From positions 524,434 to 588,433 of the forward strand of contig ML976691.1 of assembly GCA_010015655.1 (NCBI GenBank): 64,000 nt of DNA, read 5' to 3'. The notes under the pieces were generated by a model. The model made no database searches. It was not told where the DNA came from and worked only from the letters and a program-made list of their open reading frames with translations. Positions 21,099 to 32,797 of this stretch are shown in pieces (positions within the stretch are counted from its first letter, which is position 1; each line of letters begins with the position of its first letter). Both the position numbers and the translations under genes were made by a program. This stretch comes from Bimuria novae-zelandiae CBS 107.79 (taxonomy: Eukaryota > Ascomycota > Dothideomycetes > Pleosporales > Didymosphaeriaceae).

Positions 21099-22501
21099 CT
21101 ACGGCTTCCGCCCAATAATCCACTTATAACTCGCACACCACCCCTCCCTAATATTCCCATCGCGATCCGTCCCGCTCGCCCAATCCAGTACCTCTCCCTT
21201 TGCTTCTTCTACCATAACCATGACCTCCTCTCTCGTCCAATGGTCCTTCGTCGCATCGCCCCACGTAGTCAAATACCTCAGCAGCATCGTCTCCAGCATC
21301 TCCATGATACACACCAGATGCAATTTCCCAATGGTGCGCTGCTCCTCGTCCTCCGGCCACTGGCCAATCGGCACATTCACATACGTCTGCTTGATATTCG
21401 TGAAGCCCGCGTCCTCGAGGTAGGTAGGATGCATGTAGAACGTGCCTACGGGACGCCCGGACTTGAAAGCAGCCTGCATGACGCCGAGGTACAGCTTCGC
21501 GAGGGTGGGGAAGGGGAACTGGTCTACGCCGGCCTCGATGTTGGGGAGGGACATGTCGAAGTCGACGACCTCGACCCAGCCGCCCGGGGCGAGGTTCTTG
21601 TAGATCTCGTCGTAGACGCCCTCCCAGTAGGCGAAGACGCCCTTCATGCCGCGCATGTAGATGAGGTCGAAGGGCTCGCTGAAGTGCCAGCCGGGCTGCG
21701 CCTCGGACTCGAGCATGTAGCTGTCGTACGTGGACTCTGCCGGCGTGTGCGGCTGCGAGGAGTCGCTGGTGCTGCGCAGCTTCTGCTTGGTCGTCGACAG
21801 CGGCTCGCGATTCGCGTAGTCGCGCGCGATGTCGTAGCGCTGGAGGCGCTGCGTGAGGTCGTCGAAGTCGTCTTCTACACCCCACACGTCCAGGTCGTCG
21901 ATTTCCCAGTTCACCCCTGTGCACCCGACCGACTCTTCTGTTGTTTCGACGTCCCAGACGGCCATGTCGACGCCGACGACTTCTAGGTGAGGATATTGCC
22001 GTGCCATTGCAACGGCCCAGTGCCCTGGTCCTGTGCCTAGGTCCAGCACTCTTCTTGTCTGGTGCGTTATAGGTGTCGTGGTGAGCTTCCCTTTCAACGC
22101 AAATGTGTATATGCGGTGATGAATAGCCAGTCGATCATTTTCCGCTTGGTCGCATGGCATGTAGTAACTGTCATTCCCGTACTCCCGACCATTCTCGTAG
22201 ACGAATTCTACATCATCAGACTGTAAGGTGCGCGTGGATCGACTGCATTCGCAAGGCTGTCAGCAATCCATCACGGACTCGCTAATCACGAAACGTAAAG
22301 GAAGATAGTCTGAAAGTCGAGGCATGGCCCTAAACAATACACAAAGAAAAAAAAATAACAGGCGGAATATATGTAACAAAAAGTTGTGTCTTACAGAGAT
22401 TCCAAGGATGTAGAACTGTCAGAATTCGTTCTGGGGCGTTTGGGTGGAAAGCCTGTGTGATCTGTCGCCAGATTTCCGGGTGGTGGCGGTTCCTCCTCCA
22501 T
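21099..22501 (-). CDS. LaeA-like SAM-dependent methyltransferase
   Basis: Exons proposed: 22501-22395, 22329-22275 and 22220-21099, giving about 427 residues. Intron 1 (65 bp, GTAAGA...TTTAG) is clear. The donor of intron 2 is less certain, because GTGATT a few codons earlier also keeps frame. The start MEEEPPPPGNLATDHTG is followed by a basic PPKRPR patch that could be nuclear-directing. The core has the EFVYENGREY entry seen in this family, motif I VLDLGTGPGHWA, VVGVDMA, FDLIYMRGM and LAPGGWVEVVDFD. This architecture is shared by LaeA, a regulator of secondary metabolism, and by many unrelated fungal methyltransferases, so the substrate cannot be assigned. Two housekeeping genes separate it from the RiPP pair, so cluster membership is unlikely. 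Confidence 0.85.
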
Positions 22502-24863
22502 GGTCCTGGGCCGATGGGCCGGCAGAGCGACGGTTTGTGTCGGTCAAGCGACAACAGCCCTTGCACTCGCCCAACCTATACCAAGAAAATTGTCCTTGAG
22601 ATTAGAGCAATTCTGCGACCCGGATTACTATGGCGCGTACTTCGGAGGAAGAGGTGGGGATAATTTGTTGTTGTAGCTAGTAGGCGGCCTGTAGGAGCCA
22701 GACTGCTGTGGTTAGCGGCGCAAGAAAGCAACCAAAGGATCCACTGATGAGCAGCCGCAAGTTTGGAAAGAGTAACGTCGAAGATCGTACAAGGAATGGC
22801 CGGATCGTGAACCTCCACGTCTGCGGAGGCGGATGTGCTCGTACGAGAGCAGTTTCGTGGTAACTATTCTCGATGGGATCCTTTGTTTCAAGGTCATAGG
22901 CTCGCTAGCAGTCAAAGACGGTGAAAAAAAGGTCAATTCGACATCTAGGGAATTGGGCTCCCTGATGTTGCGCGCGAAAGAGCTGTCAGCTCCTAGTATG
23001 GACGGCAGGCTGTGCGGCAGCCGAGATGCGTGCGTGCTCTCAGCGAGGAAGCGCGAACAAAGCGGTATTCCGTACACCAGGTCACAGCTTCGAATAGACA
23101 GTAGTCAGTGCGCAAGGTGCAGCATTCCATAGGACCGGGAGGAATGCAAGTGGGTAAAGGAAGATGACTCTATCGGCGTGGTAGGTCCGACCGCTACTCT
23201 GCCCAGCACCGTGAGGCGCAATATGTTTTTTGCAATGCTTGTGAACGAGGGGCTTTACAGGACCCTGGACACTTCTGCAAAGCTAGTCATGGAGTGAAAG
23301 GAAAGTGAAAGGAATGAAAGTGGTACTTGGTGCCGCGAATATTGCACCTAGGAAGGCTTCTTGAAGGCTTTGATGAGGGGGCTCGCAATCCTGCTTTGCA
23401 GCTGAAGGTATGCCCGCCAGCTGCTATTTGGGCGTGGGATAGTGCTTGCGCCATCGCCCGTTGTGCACCTAGAGCCATTCTTATAAAATTAAGGAATACA
23501 CCGCTACTGCGCAAAACCAGCCTGGATCCTGGTAGGTGCAGTAAAGGTACCGTACTGCTTTTAAGCCGTAGTCACCGGAAGTGGTTCGAGCCTTCGAGGG
23601 CATCATGCTTGGCGGATGGTAGAAGATCTGCAACTCCACCAGGCAGCTGCAAAAGCACAATATCCTGACCCCTTTGGTGGAACAACAGACAAAGCCGATA
23701 ACAACTGACAGACGCAGGAAAGGGCGAGGCCGTGACGTTGGGGCATGAACGAGAGTCTGCACTCCGCGGGAGGCCTGCAACGGTAACAGTTAAGCAGCAA
23801 CCCACCAACCCCAGACGTTACCGCGATGCATGCAGGCAGCCCAGGATTACATCGCTCAGGGCGCCAGCGTTACCTTGGGTTCCAGCACCATGGCGGCCTT
23901 ACCCCAGTCAGGCCCAAAAGGAGTATCGCCACTGTGTCGGAGGACCTGTCATGCTCTTCGGCGTGGCATGAAGTTTCGAGCGTCGCTGGGACCTGAACTT
24001 TTTCTCCGGTTCCACAGGCCCGCGGCAGGAAGAGGCACCTCGGGACGGCGCTCGCAACCCAAGCCGCCGGATTCGACACGGCTCCGAATTGTCAATCCAT
24101 TGGACATCGATGTCCAGGAACGCTCCCACGCGAGCTGGGTTAACACTGCATGTCAGCGCGGCCGCAGATACACGTCGCTCAATTGCACACCAGCGGCCGA
24201 GCACCCACCAAAACCAGGCTGTTGAACATGGACGTTGGAATCTGCGAGATTGTTTATAGCAGCCGCCAGACGCCCGCCGCCCGCGTGCAGTCGTTACTGC
24301 GTTGTTGAAACTCCGACGGCCAGTGCACGGTTGCATATCAGTACAAGACATCCGACAACAGCTCAATAAGGGTAAATCTTGGAAGAAGGGGGATTGAAAG
24401 GCAATACCCAGGGGCATATTAACATTTGCGGCTGACGTGTGCGGTTTTGGAAGGTGCCATGTCATACACAAATGCAGAAGCGGCGTAGTTATATGCTCCA
24501 CGCTTACACAGCTACATGCCAGAGTGCAAGCTCAATCGACCACTGTGTGGTCTATCTGGTTTATGTGCAGAGAAATGGGTATGTATGTGGTATCCAGAGT
24601 ATACTACATTAATAATCGACATTGATTGATCGCACGCCCAAGCTCACGCCGGAGCTACCATACCAATCGCCTCCCTATTCATTCCATGTCCGTAAACACC
24701 GTGAAAATGCAATGCAAATACACATTATCTCTGTCCCGGTGTGACGCATACTGTCTAGAGGAAAGCCTGAAAGTTCGTGGTGTAGAAAGGCGCCAGTGCA
24801 AGAGCGCTATGTGGTCGACAAAGCCATGGGAAGGAAGGATCATGCATACTCCGTGTAAGGGCG
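22502..24863. other. Long gene-poor interval
   Basis: About 2.4 kb with only short overlapping frames on both strands and no recognisable domain or exon chain. I see no RNA gene. Confidence 0.6.
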
Positions 24864-24966
24864 CTCTCGCATAAAGCTAAAAGTTAGCCATACGACCCAG
24901 AGTAAGGGCCAGTATGTTACCCCAGGATGAGTAATACAATAGCCAACTTTCAGCTTTATGCGAGAG
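24864..24966. repeat. Hairpin-forming MITE-like element
   Basis: The arms 24864-24888 (ctctcgcataaagctaaaag...) and 24942-24966 (...cttttcagctttatgcgagag type) are near-perfect inverted repeats of about 25 bp around a 53-bp centre. Part of the centre and right arm, gttaccccaggat...caatagc and cagctttacgag, recurs near 63160-63240. This suggests a dispersed family of small elements. Confidence 0.6.
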
Positions 24967-25102
24967 GGGCGGAAAATACGTGAAGGCGAGTATCCCGGGA
25001 ATACAGAACGTACTGAGACAGAGGCCGAACGCTTTATCGAAGCGGGAGCGCAAATCGCGGTTCGAGGCGTGATGCGACACAGTGCAGTCAGACTTAACTC
25101 AG

Positions 25103-26818
25103 CTACTTACCACCATATCTGAACTCGCCAAATGCGCCGGTGGCGCCTGGTGTCATCATACCACCATGTGAAGGACCGGGCGTGGATGCGAGACCTGCAG
25201 GATGGCTCGTTGGCGTGCTTGGGCCATCACGGTGGCTAGGATGAAACATCATGCCGCCGTTCATTCCTTGATATCCCGTGATGTTCTGTCCTTGTGCAGC
25301 GAGAACGGCAGCCTGAGCGGTCGCGCTGGCGGGCGGTCCAACCCCAGTCAATCCCCACATCTGGCCATTCATATCCTCTGGTACCTTGCCGTCGAATATC
25401 TTCTTCTGAAGCTCCCAAAACACAACACCTGTGAGCCACGCATCCGAACCGGCAGTGTGCGAATTTCCGATGCGTTGACAGCCAAGCTCATCTGCAAGAT
25501 CTTGGAGGCCAGATTTTGTACCAAGATTGTTGAGTATGCTTGTTGCTTGCGAACCAATGACCCCTTTGCGCACGAGGTTATTGGCGTGCCGCCATAGGTA
25601 CTTGACATCAAGCAGTCGTGGGAAGAAAACCTCGACGAGGTTACGGTAATCCTCCTCATTCTCCGGTAGCGGTTTCGCTGTGAGCATCTTGATCAAGTAT
25701 GCAAAATCGTAGCCTGAGTGAAATGAAATCCAGTTGACATCCTCGGTCAGGATCATGCCGGACGTAATCAGAAGTGATCCAAACTCCTGGGTATCGATGC
25801 CCTGATCTGCTAGTTTTTGGAAATCGGCGCCGGACTTCTTGAGCATCTGGATAGAATCTTCGTTGTACATGTCATCCTCCAGAGAAAACTGAAAGTTGAA
25901 AGTCCATGTGCACGGACAAACGACTATGTTGCTGGCGTACTGCAGCACTGCTTTCGGCTGGTAGTTCAATTCTGCAGGGTCGAGATGCGATGGCGACACT
26001 TCGCCTTGGACCGAGAAGAGTGTCACTCCCAATTGTATTATCTTGAGAAGATCGACGTTGCAGCGCACGGTCTGGTAGTGATACGACGCTTTCGAATTGA
26101 ATTCACCGATCGGTCGAGCGACGACTCCGGGAAACTCGGTGTCCTGTATTGTGTGAGAATCGTCTCCGGAAGTCATGGGGCGCATAAAGGGGAGGACAAA
26201 AGAAATACCCTGTCTTCACCATCCTCAGGCTCTATGAAGAGACTCTGGGGCTGACCGCCACTAACAGGATTCTTTTCCGTTAGATATTGGAACTCCACAA
26301 CAGGAGCCATTAAACCTGGCCGGTTTGAATGAGAGAGGTTCACTGACCATGCTGATGTACGGGTATTTTTCTACTAAGGAACGCAGCAGTTCCATCTCCT
26401 GGTGCAGGTTGTGCTTCCACACTTCGCGTATGCGCTGTCCAGAAATGCCCTTTGTACTGTCTTGTGCGCGGCCCATGGCAGCATCCTGTTGCATTTGAGC
26501 ACCATGAGCAAATCGCAGGCGCGCTTCTTGGCCGTCTAGTCCCGTCCCTCCACTTACCCCGCCGAGCGCTGCTGCACCAGCCAGGCCTGACGCGCCGCCT
26601 CCTATGCCGCCGAGCGCCGCGTTTGACTGGAAGTTGCCTTGGCCATGGCTGAATAGGTTCAGGTTGTGTTGCGGATTCGCACCGCCAAAGCCTGGGTGCT
26701 GCATGTTCTGCTGGTGCTGTTGTTGCTGGAGCTGCGACTGTTGGTGGATTGGCTGTGCAAGATGGGCAAAAGGATTGGACAGGTTATGGCCGGGAAACCG
26801 GCCCCCGTGCGGTGGCAT
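25103..26818 (-). CDS. POP2: CCR4-NOT deadenylase subunit POP2/CAF1
   Basis: Exons 26818-26348 and 26143-25103, with a 204-bp intron (GTCAGT...ATACAG, phase 0) between YPYISM and DTEFPG; about 503 residues. The N-terminal 110 residues are Gln/Gly/Asn-rich. The nuclease domain has the four DEDD acids in DTEFPG (Asp, Glu), HSGYDFAYLI (Asp) and HTAGSDAWLTG (Asp), so the enzyme should be active. It shortens mRNA poly(A) tails within CCR4-NOT. The C-terminal 90 residues are Gly/Pro/Met-rich. The frame ends FRYGGK-stop, but GG|GTAAGT immediately before the stop is a perfect donor. The real C-terminus may therefore splice into a further exon near 25000. Confidence 0.93.
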
Positions 26819-27137
26819 CGTGGGCGGTTATCGCAGTGGATGTGGCCGTCGGTTGGGTATGCGAAAGCGTTAGAGACGAAAGGCGCGGGGAGTCGCCTAG
26901 TCTAGCGGCGTAGCTTTCGGTCGTGGAGAAGAATAGCAGAATTTGAGGAGTGGGAAGCGAGGGCGCGCGACTCAACAATGTCGTGAAGAGGGACGTTATG
27001 CCGTGGGATGTGCAGGTGGGCGCGAACATGGAGCTCTCTCGAAACGCCAAGAGATAAGGCACGTGCACTCCGACCTCGAACAGAGCTTCCTCGACAACGT
27101 CAACTTGGACGATCCCCACACGGACAGTATCGACACA
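26819..27137. other. Divergent promoter region POP2/NDUFB3
   Basis: 319 bp between start codons. No motif stands out. Confidence 0.5.
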
Positions 27138-27535
27138 ATGCGGCCCTCACCGTAAGCGTACACGCCCCAATGGCACATTCCTGGCCTTTTGCACCCATTG
27201 CCTGCCGTACTGACCCGCTACTACAGTCGCAGATTCGCCCAACGCCCCTCCATCACCGGCTTCGACCCCAAGAAGTTCGCCGCGGCTGCCGGAAACGCAA
27301 AGGGTGACCCATGGGCCCGATAGTGCGTCTGATCGAACCGGTCATGCGTGTATAAGCTGTGCTAAGATCCTACAGTGAACAATGGCGGTACACCGGCCCC
27401 TTCAGTCGGTGGAACCGCTTCAAGGGCTCCTTTCCCGGCCTCGGTATTGCGACCGTCGCATTCGCTGGATACTGTGTAATCGAAGCACTATTCTTCAAGG
27501 ACGACGACCACGGACACCACGACGAGATACTGTGA
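27138..27535 (+). CDS. NADH dehydrogenase subunit B12 (NDUFB3 family)
   Basis: Three small exons, 27138-27151, 27227-27322 and 27376-27535, with introns GTAAGC...TACAG (75 bp) and GTGCGT...TACAG (53 bp). The product is 89 residues, the usual size for this complex I accessory subunit. The sequence runs MRPSPRRFAQRPSITGFD, KGDPWARYEQWRY (the DPW..RE.WR signature), RWNRFKGSFPGLGIATVAFAGYCVIE (one membrane span) and a His/Asp-rich tail. It belongs to the membrane arm of mitochondrial complex I. The first exon holds only four codons plus two bases, so automatic annotation may miss it. Confidence 0.9.
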
Positions 27536-28100
27536 GAGAAGGTGGTTCGACATGTGAGAGCACTTTCGGCGTACCGGTTTGCTGAGGATTGAACCGCCGT
27601 GAAAACTGTATATAAGGAATACCACACAGTCACAACAAAAAATCAAGAGTCTCGTTTGTCTTCGCTGTTGGAAACTGGAATACGTGTACGCTCTTCCAGC
27701 CACATTGTACGCGGTCCAGGAGATAGGATGTGTCAAGTACCAACAATATCGACTAGTACAAAGATAAATACCAGAGTCGCGTGCGGTATCTTGATCAGTA
27801 ACATAGATCGATGTTGTGTACTGACTGTCCTAGTGGTTGTTCCAACTAGAGCGACCCTGGACTTGGAGAAGGTGTTCGCAGCATCTAACTAGTAATAATT
27901 AAGTGACACTAAGTAAGTAGACTACTACAATAACAACAACACTTGGGACAAAAAGAATCCCTTAAACGTTCAGATAGATAGTCTTGCGTTATAAGGAGAT
28001 TACATAGCTCCCAAGCTAGCACAACGCTAGTGCTCGGCTCGCTCGCGGTCACCTGACCGCCACCGTTCCGGATGCAAAAAATCTGCGCATACCAGCAAAA
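27536..28100. other. Intergenic, no gene seen
   Basis: 565 bp of rather AT-rich sequence between NDUFB3 and the 5S gene. Nothing is recognised. Confidence 0.5.
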
Positions 28101-28219
28101 AAATACAACAGCGGGGATTCGCTAATGGTCACCCACTTAACTACTAATCCGCCGGTAGACTGCTTATATATGGCTGAGCGGACGGGAAGCCTAGTTCTCA
28201 GTCTCCTGTGGTCGTATGT
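28101..28219 (-). rRNA. 5S ribosomal RNA gene, divergent type
   Basis: On the minus strand ACATACGACC opens a 119-nt sequence containing GGCTTCCCGTCCGCTCAGCC, TTAGTAGTTAAGTGGGTGACC and TTAGCGAATCCC, then CTGTTGTAT and a run of seven T (RNA polymerase III terminator). This is the fungal 5S rRNA order and length. Compared with the Neurospora 5S sequence as I remember it, two helices are rewritten but still pair: AGACTG/CAGTCT replaces GTGTGG/CCACAC, and GTTAA/TTAGC replaces GTTGG/CCAGC. Paired changes argue for a working minor 5S type rather than a dead copy, although the GG-to-AA and CC-to-TT pair could also be two-strand deamination. Confidence 0.88.
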
Positions 28220-28693
28220 AAAAGAACTGGTCAATAAAAACTAATATATAGAACAAGTATTTGACAATGGTCGCATGTGCAGGTATGGTACTTTTGCGAA
28301 ATAGATAACCCTCACCGAGATAATTAAAGCCCACACATCTAGACATCGATCCTGTGCTTGTAGAGCCACGCATATCTCTAGAATAAAGGAACCTACTAGT
28401 GCTTCAACCACACAGTATTCTGCCCTGATGCACAGTGGCAAACCGCACCTTAAGCCGAGGAGTTATCTTGCAGAGGGAGGATGGAAATGACGGTCGGAAG
28501 TACGAGTGGCATGGTAACTCAGAAGACCGAAGCGATCAATGTATACAGATTTAGATTACTATTATAAATACTATGTGCAAGAGGGTATCAAATCGCCGAA
28601 AAACATGCCATGCCAGAAGATGGCTTGCGCCCTCCCTTTTACAACCTTCCAACGCCTAAATATCATAATATGAGAGCTTTTGTGGAAACGAGA
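28220..28693. other. Intergenic, no gene seen
   Basis: 474 bp upstream of the 5S gene and downstream of SMP3. Nothing is recognised. Confidence 0.5.
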
Positions 28694-30419
28694 TCACTCC
28701 TCTTTAGACCAGCAGTTCCTGGTCACGCGCCAGACCACGAGCCCGCGATCGCCAACCACGCGGCCCATGGTCTTCCAGAAGCCGTCTTCGCCAATGTCCA
28801 TGTCGTCAAGGTTCATATGACGGCTGTAGCTCCAGACTTCTACGAGGGATACATCCTCGCGCTTAGCAGCATCCTGGTACGGCTGAAGAAAGTAGGCTGA
28901 GCGGGGTGCGACGAGATAGACCGCAGCTCGGTCGCCCAAATTGGGAAACTTGCGGGTGCGGCAGGTGGGAAGGACCTCGGTGACGCGTTCGAGCATCTTT
29001 TCGCCGGGCATTCCCATCAAATCGACCGTCTTCAGTTCCTCATTTTTCCCGTTCAGAAGCCAGATCGGTGGGCTATACGTCTTCCACCAGAAGGCGTGGC
29101 TGACCGTCTCATTCGTCTTTGCAATGTGCATTTGCACAGGTACAATGCCACCCTGATGATATATACCCATTACGGTGCCCAAAACGACATTGAACAAGAT
29201 CCAAGTCGATATCCAAAACTTCGTCTGAACCCTTGGGAGGGAAATAGACGCAAGTATCAACGGAACCGCGGGAAGTAAGAAGCGAGCTTCTTGGTGAGGG
29301 AAGACGCTGAGAATTGCAATACCAGAGAATGCAGAGATCAGAGTCATGGTGATTTTCGAACGGCGGAGAAGGAAGAGGAAGGCAGTAGCGGGACCGAGAA
29401 GCTGCGGGAGATTAACGAGGAGATGCTGATAGCGAGGGTGGAGGCCATGTTGGGTAAGGTTCGTGGAGTCGGAGTTGTAGAGGAAATTATTAAGTGGTGT
29501 AATGACAGGACTTTCGAAGACTTTTGAGAAGGTGAAGTCGCCGGGGGTATAGAAAGCCGTGTCAGCGCTGATGGCTATGAATGCAGTCAAGAATGCAAAG
29601 AGGGTTATGGACACAAGAGAGAATGGTCTGTTATTCGTTAGCAAGGACGAACATGCGGTGAAAAATGGGGGCAGCGACGACTGACTTTCTCCAGAAATGA
29701 GGCAGCAAGCTAAAGGAAGGTACGATCAGGAAGGCCGGAAAGGTGATCCGATTGAAGGTACCTGCGACGAGGAAGAAGCCCAGGAGGGATGATGCTAAGA
29801 CGCCGGAGCGCTTCTGCGGGTCGTTAGGTGCATGCGCGTAGATCCGGAAAGCATTCCGAAGTTCGGGCGTACCTTGTCTCCAACAATGCGCTGTATCAGC
29901 ACCAAGCTCCAGCTGACCACCAGCGTCTCCAGGCTGTTCGAGAAAGTGTGTGTCTGAAAAGTCCACGTCACGTACGACGAAGCGATGAGTAGCAGAGCGA
30001 CGCGTCGGGCGCGCTGCGACTGCACCAGCTCTTGAATTGCCCAGTCCTCCAGCACGACGCTCAGCGAGAGCATCAGCACGCGCAGTGTCCAGTAGACCAC
30101 CGACGGCGATACCTCGTCATATCCGAAGCCCTCTCGGAGGCAGCGCAGCATGTACATGGGCCAACCGTATGCGATCCATAGTGGAAAGGTGCTGCGAATG
30201 GGATGCGCCGATGTAAACTCCCACGTTTCGTGTACCCGATACGAGAAGACGCGGCCTGCGCATCATATATCAGCGGTGGTTCGCAGATGAGTCTGTAGAA
30301 AGTAGCATACCTGCAAGGACCTCGGGGCCCTGGAAGTTCTCGTCGGGGTGCAAGTAGCTCGGCGACAGGGCAAAGTAGATGCGCACCAGAATCAGCAGGA
30401 AGTAGGTTCTGCGCCACAT
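28694..30419 (-). CDS. SMP3: GPI mannosyltransferase 4 (SMP3/PIG-Z)
   Basis: Four exons: 30419-30311, 30255-29873, 29813-29686 and 29627-28694, with introns of 55-59 bp (GTATGC, GTACGC, GTCAGT donors), giving 517 residues. The first exon encodes [38 protein letters not shown] after the first membrane span is the luminal acidic motif of GT22 mannosyltransferases, and the later [11 protein letters not shown] is their second hallmark. Many hydrophobic spans lie between, as expected for an ER membrane enzyme. It adds the fourth mannose to the GPI-anchor precursor from dolichol-phosphate mannose. Length matches yeast Smp3. LAS21, a later enzyme of the same pathway, lies 12 kb away. Confidence 0.92.
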
Positions 30420-31514
30420 GGTGCCTGCGGAAGCTGCGATGGGTAGTATGCGCGCTGGGGCATGTCTGTTCGCGCGTTCTTGCGTGGCAGTCGATACCAG
30501 CGGGCAGATGACAGGTGGTGGTGGAGTGTTAAGCGTGACTTCAACCAGGTAATGGTGCTACGCCCATGTAGATTGGATTGGATAGGGGAAAAGGCGAAAA
30601 GCATCCGGTGCAACCACACGTCAGCATGCTGGCTATCTACACGTTGGAGACCGAAGACAAAAATACATGGCTTTGCCGCAAGCAATCGGGGTTTACACAT
30701 TTCTTCTAAATGCGGACATCGCGTTTTGGCGCGTTGCTGATTCAGCATTGCAAGGTACGGACACAACGTCGCATTCAAAGAGCTCTCATGTTCATTAGCA
30801 CAGTGTCGGGCGGCATTCCGATAATATTCAGCGTGAGAGTTGTGAAGCGTTTCGCTCTAAATGAAAGTATATCGTGTGTTAACAACCCAAGTCAACCTTG
30901 GGTACATACTCGGCTGTCCCACCAAAGGGAGAATGCAAAGCGGCGTCATAGACATTGGATTATAATAGTTGGCCATTCAGTTCTCCACCCTTGGGTGCAG
31001 GCGAAGTGACCCATGGTTGGGTGGATTCGTGGAACCGTTGAAGCGGGGAGGAGTCACACATTTTGCGTCTCCGACACCAACATGGCGTTCACAATCGGCC
31101 AGCTTGAGCACACAAAGCCACAAACGCCACGCAGCATGTAACCGCAAAGTTCCAATAAGTCATAGTGAATAGAAAGCGCCGCCTAAGTAAGTGGTGAATA
31201 CAGCGAACAACTGCTTGACTCGGACAAAGCGACAGCCTTGCACCTTCCCGGATTCGGCTGCTCTGGAGCCTGAAGTGCTGCGCCGTGGTTGTCTGTCACC
31301 TTTTCTGCCTTCACCCACCCGCCGCACCGACTCTGCGAACCATAGTCAGGTCCGTCTCGCGTGTATATAATCCCCGCGCCCTGCAGCTCTCCAATACTCT
31401 TCTCACCCACACTCACAGCACCCAACTTTCCGATAATAGCGACCCACCTCGACCCCGCTTCGACCTCTCGAACGTACTCACCTTCACGACACTTCAGTAA
31501 TACATATAACCAAC
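30420..31514. other. Intergenic, includes the SKP1 promoter
   Basis: 1.1 kb. A TATA-like tatataa is at 31364-31370, about 145 bp before the SKP1 ATG, followed by a pyrimidine-rich stretch. No gene is seen in the rest. Confidence 0.55.
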
Positions 31515-32084
31515 ATGTCTTCCACTACTGCCCCCGCCCCGGCGCAGCCGCAGATCAAGCTGCAGACGTCCGACAACGCGGAGCTCCCGGTCGACCGCGA
31601 CGTCGCTGAGCGCTCCATCCTCATTAAGAACCTGCTGGAGGATCTTGGTGTCGACAATGAGGAGGCCATTCCCATCCCGAATGTACGTACAACTAATCAT
31701 TCTCCATTACTTTGAAAGCCGACTAACAGTGCATAGGTCAATGAGGCTGTCATGAAGAAGGTCCTCGAGTGGTGCGAGCATCACCGCCGCGACCCTCCCG
31801 CCTCCCAGGATGACGACTCGGACTCGCGTAAAAAGTCCACCGACATCGACGAGTGGGACCAGAAGTTTATGCAGGTCGACCAGGAGATGCTCTTCGAGAT
31901 AATCCTTGCCGCCAACTACCTCGACATCAAGGCCCTCCTCGACGTCGGTTGCAAGACCGTGGCAAACATGATCAAGGGCAAGTCGCCTGATGAGATCCGC
32001 AAGACGTTCAACATCCAAAACGATTTCACCGCCGAGGAGGAGGACCAGATCCGCCGCGAGAACGAGTGGGCCGAGGACCGTTAA
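31515..32084 (+). CDS. SKP1: SCF ubiquitin ligase adaptor SKP1
   Basis: Exons 31515-31682 and 31737-32084 with a 54-bp intron (GTACGT, CTAAC branch), giving 171 residues. After an Ala/Pro-rich start it reads [21 protein letters not shown], then [40 protein letters not shown] and the conserved C-terminus [40 protein letters not shown]1 bridges cullin-1 to F-box proteins. It is also the partner that the F-box-like proteins at 9-12 kb would need if they act in SCF ligases. Confidence 0.97.
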
Positions 32085-32797
32085 GTGCACCCTCCCCTCG
32101 CTTCGTCGTTTTCTCCAACTCCCGATTGTTCCCTTCGATCCCGCCGCCCCCGTCGCCACGGCTCTCACGGATTTCATGATGTGCTCTTCTATAGCCTACA
32201 GTGGCTTATAGGTGGTTTGGACAAGCCGGTGTTATGGCGTGTTTGTTTTCTTTGTTTGCGCTACCCGCTGTTTGCCGGGTTCGGATGATGGTGGGATGAG
32301 TCACGTCAGCGGTCTGCGAAGGACGGTCTACGGTAGCAGGCGCGTATAGTCACGGAAAAGAGCATTGTGTATTGGTAGCCGTCCGCCATCAACTATTGTT
32401 CAAAAACTTCAAACCATATTTTCTTGCCTTTCATACCTGTGATATAACCGTCTTGATGTGTAGTACTGTAGCAAACTTACCCATAGTATGCCGAGGCTAA
32501 TGCTCCCCAGCGATCACGATGCTATGCAGCAGGCAACGACCCTCTTCATGCTGTTCATCCCAAGCGGCCAGAGTCGCCCCTGCGCTTTGTGGCACAGAGC
32601 ACAGCATGGGGCTGTGACGTGGCATTGTCGCGCTTTACAACTCCGAGCCTCAACGTCGGCAATACATTGAGCAGAGATCTCGCATTCATCGGGAATCATG
32701 CTACCATGTCTATAACCGCAAAGTGTCCACGCCACGCTCAAGTACCACGTAACGTCTACATGCTTACCTCCTATCCCTGCCTCACCAGCACATTCCT
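32085..32797. other. Convergent intergenic region SKP1/PDX1
   Basis: 713 bp with no supported gene. Confidence 0.5.

Noticed and set aside
20889..21986. 365-residue + frame
   Set aside because: Antisense shadow of the methyltransferase gene, whose minus frame has clear SAM-binding motifs and splice sites.
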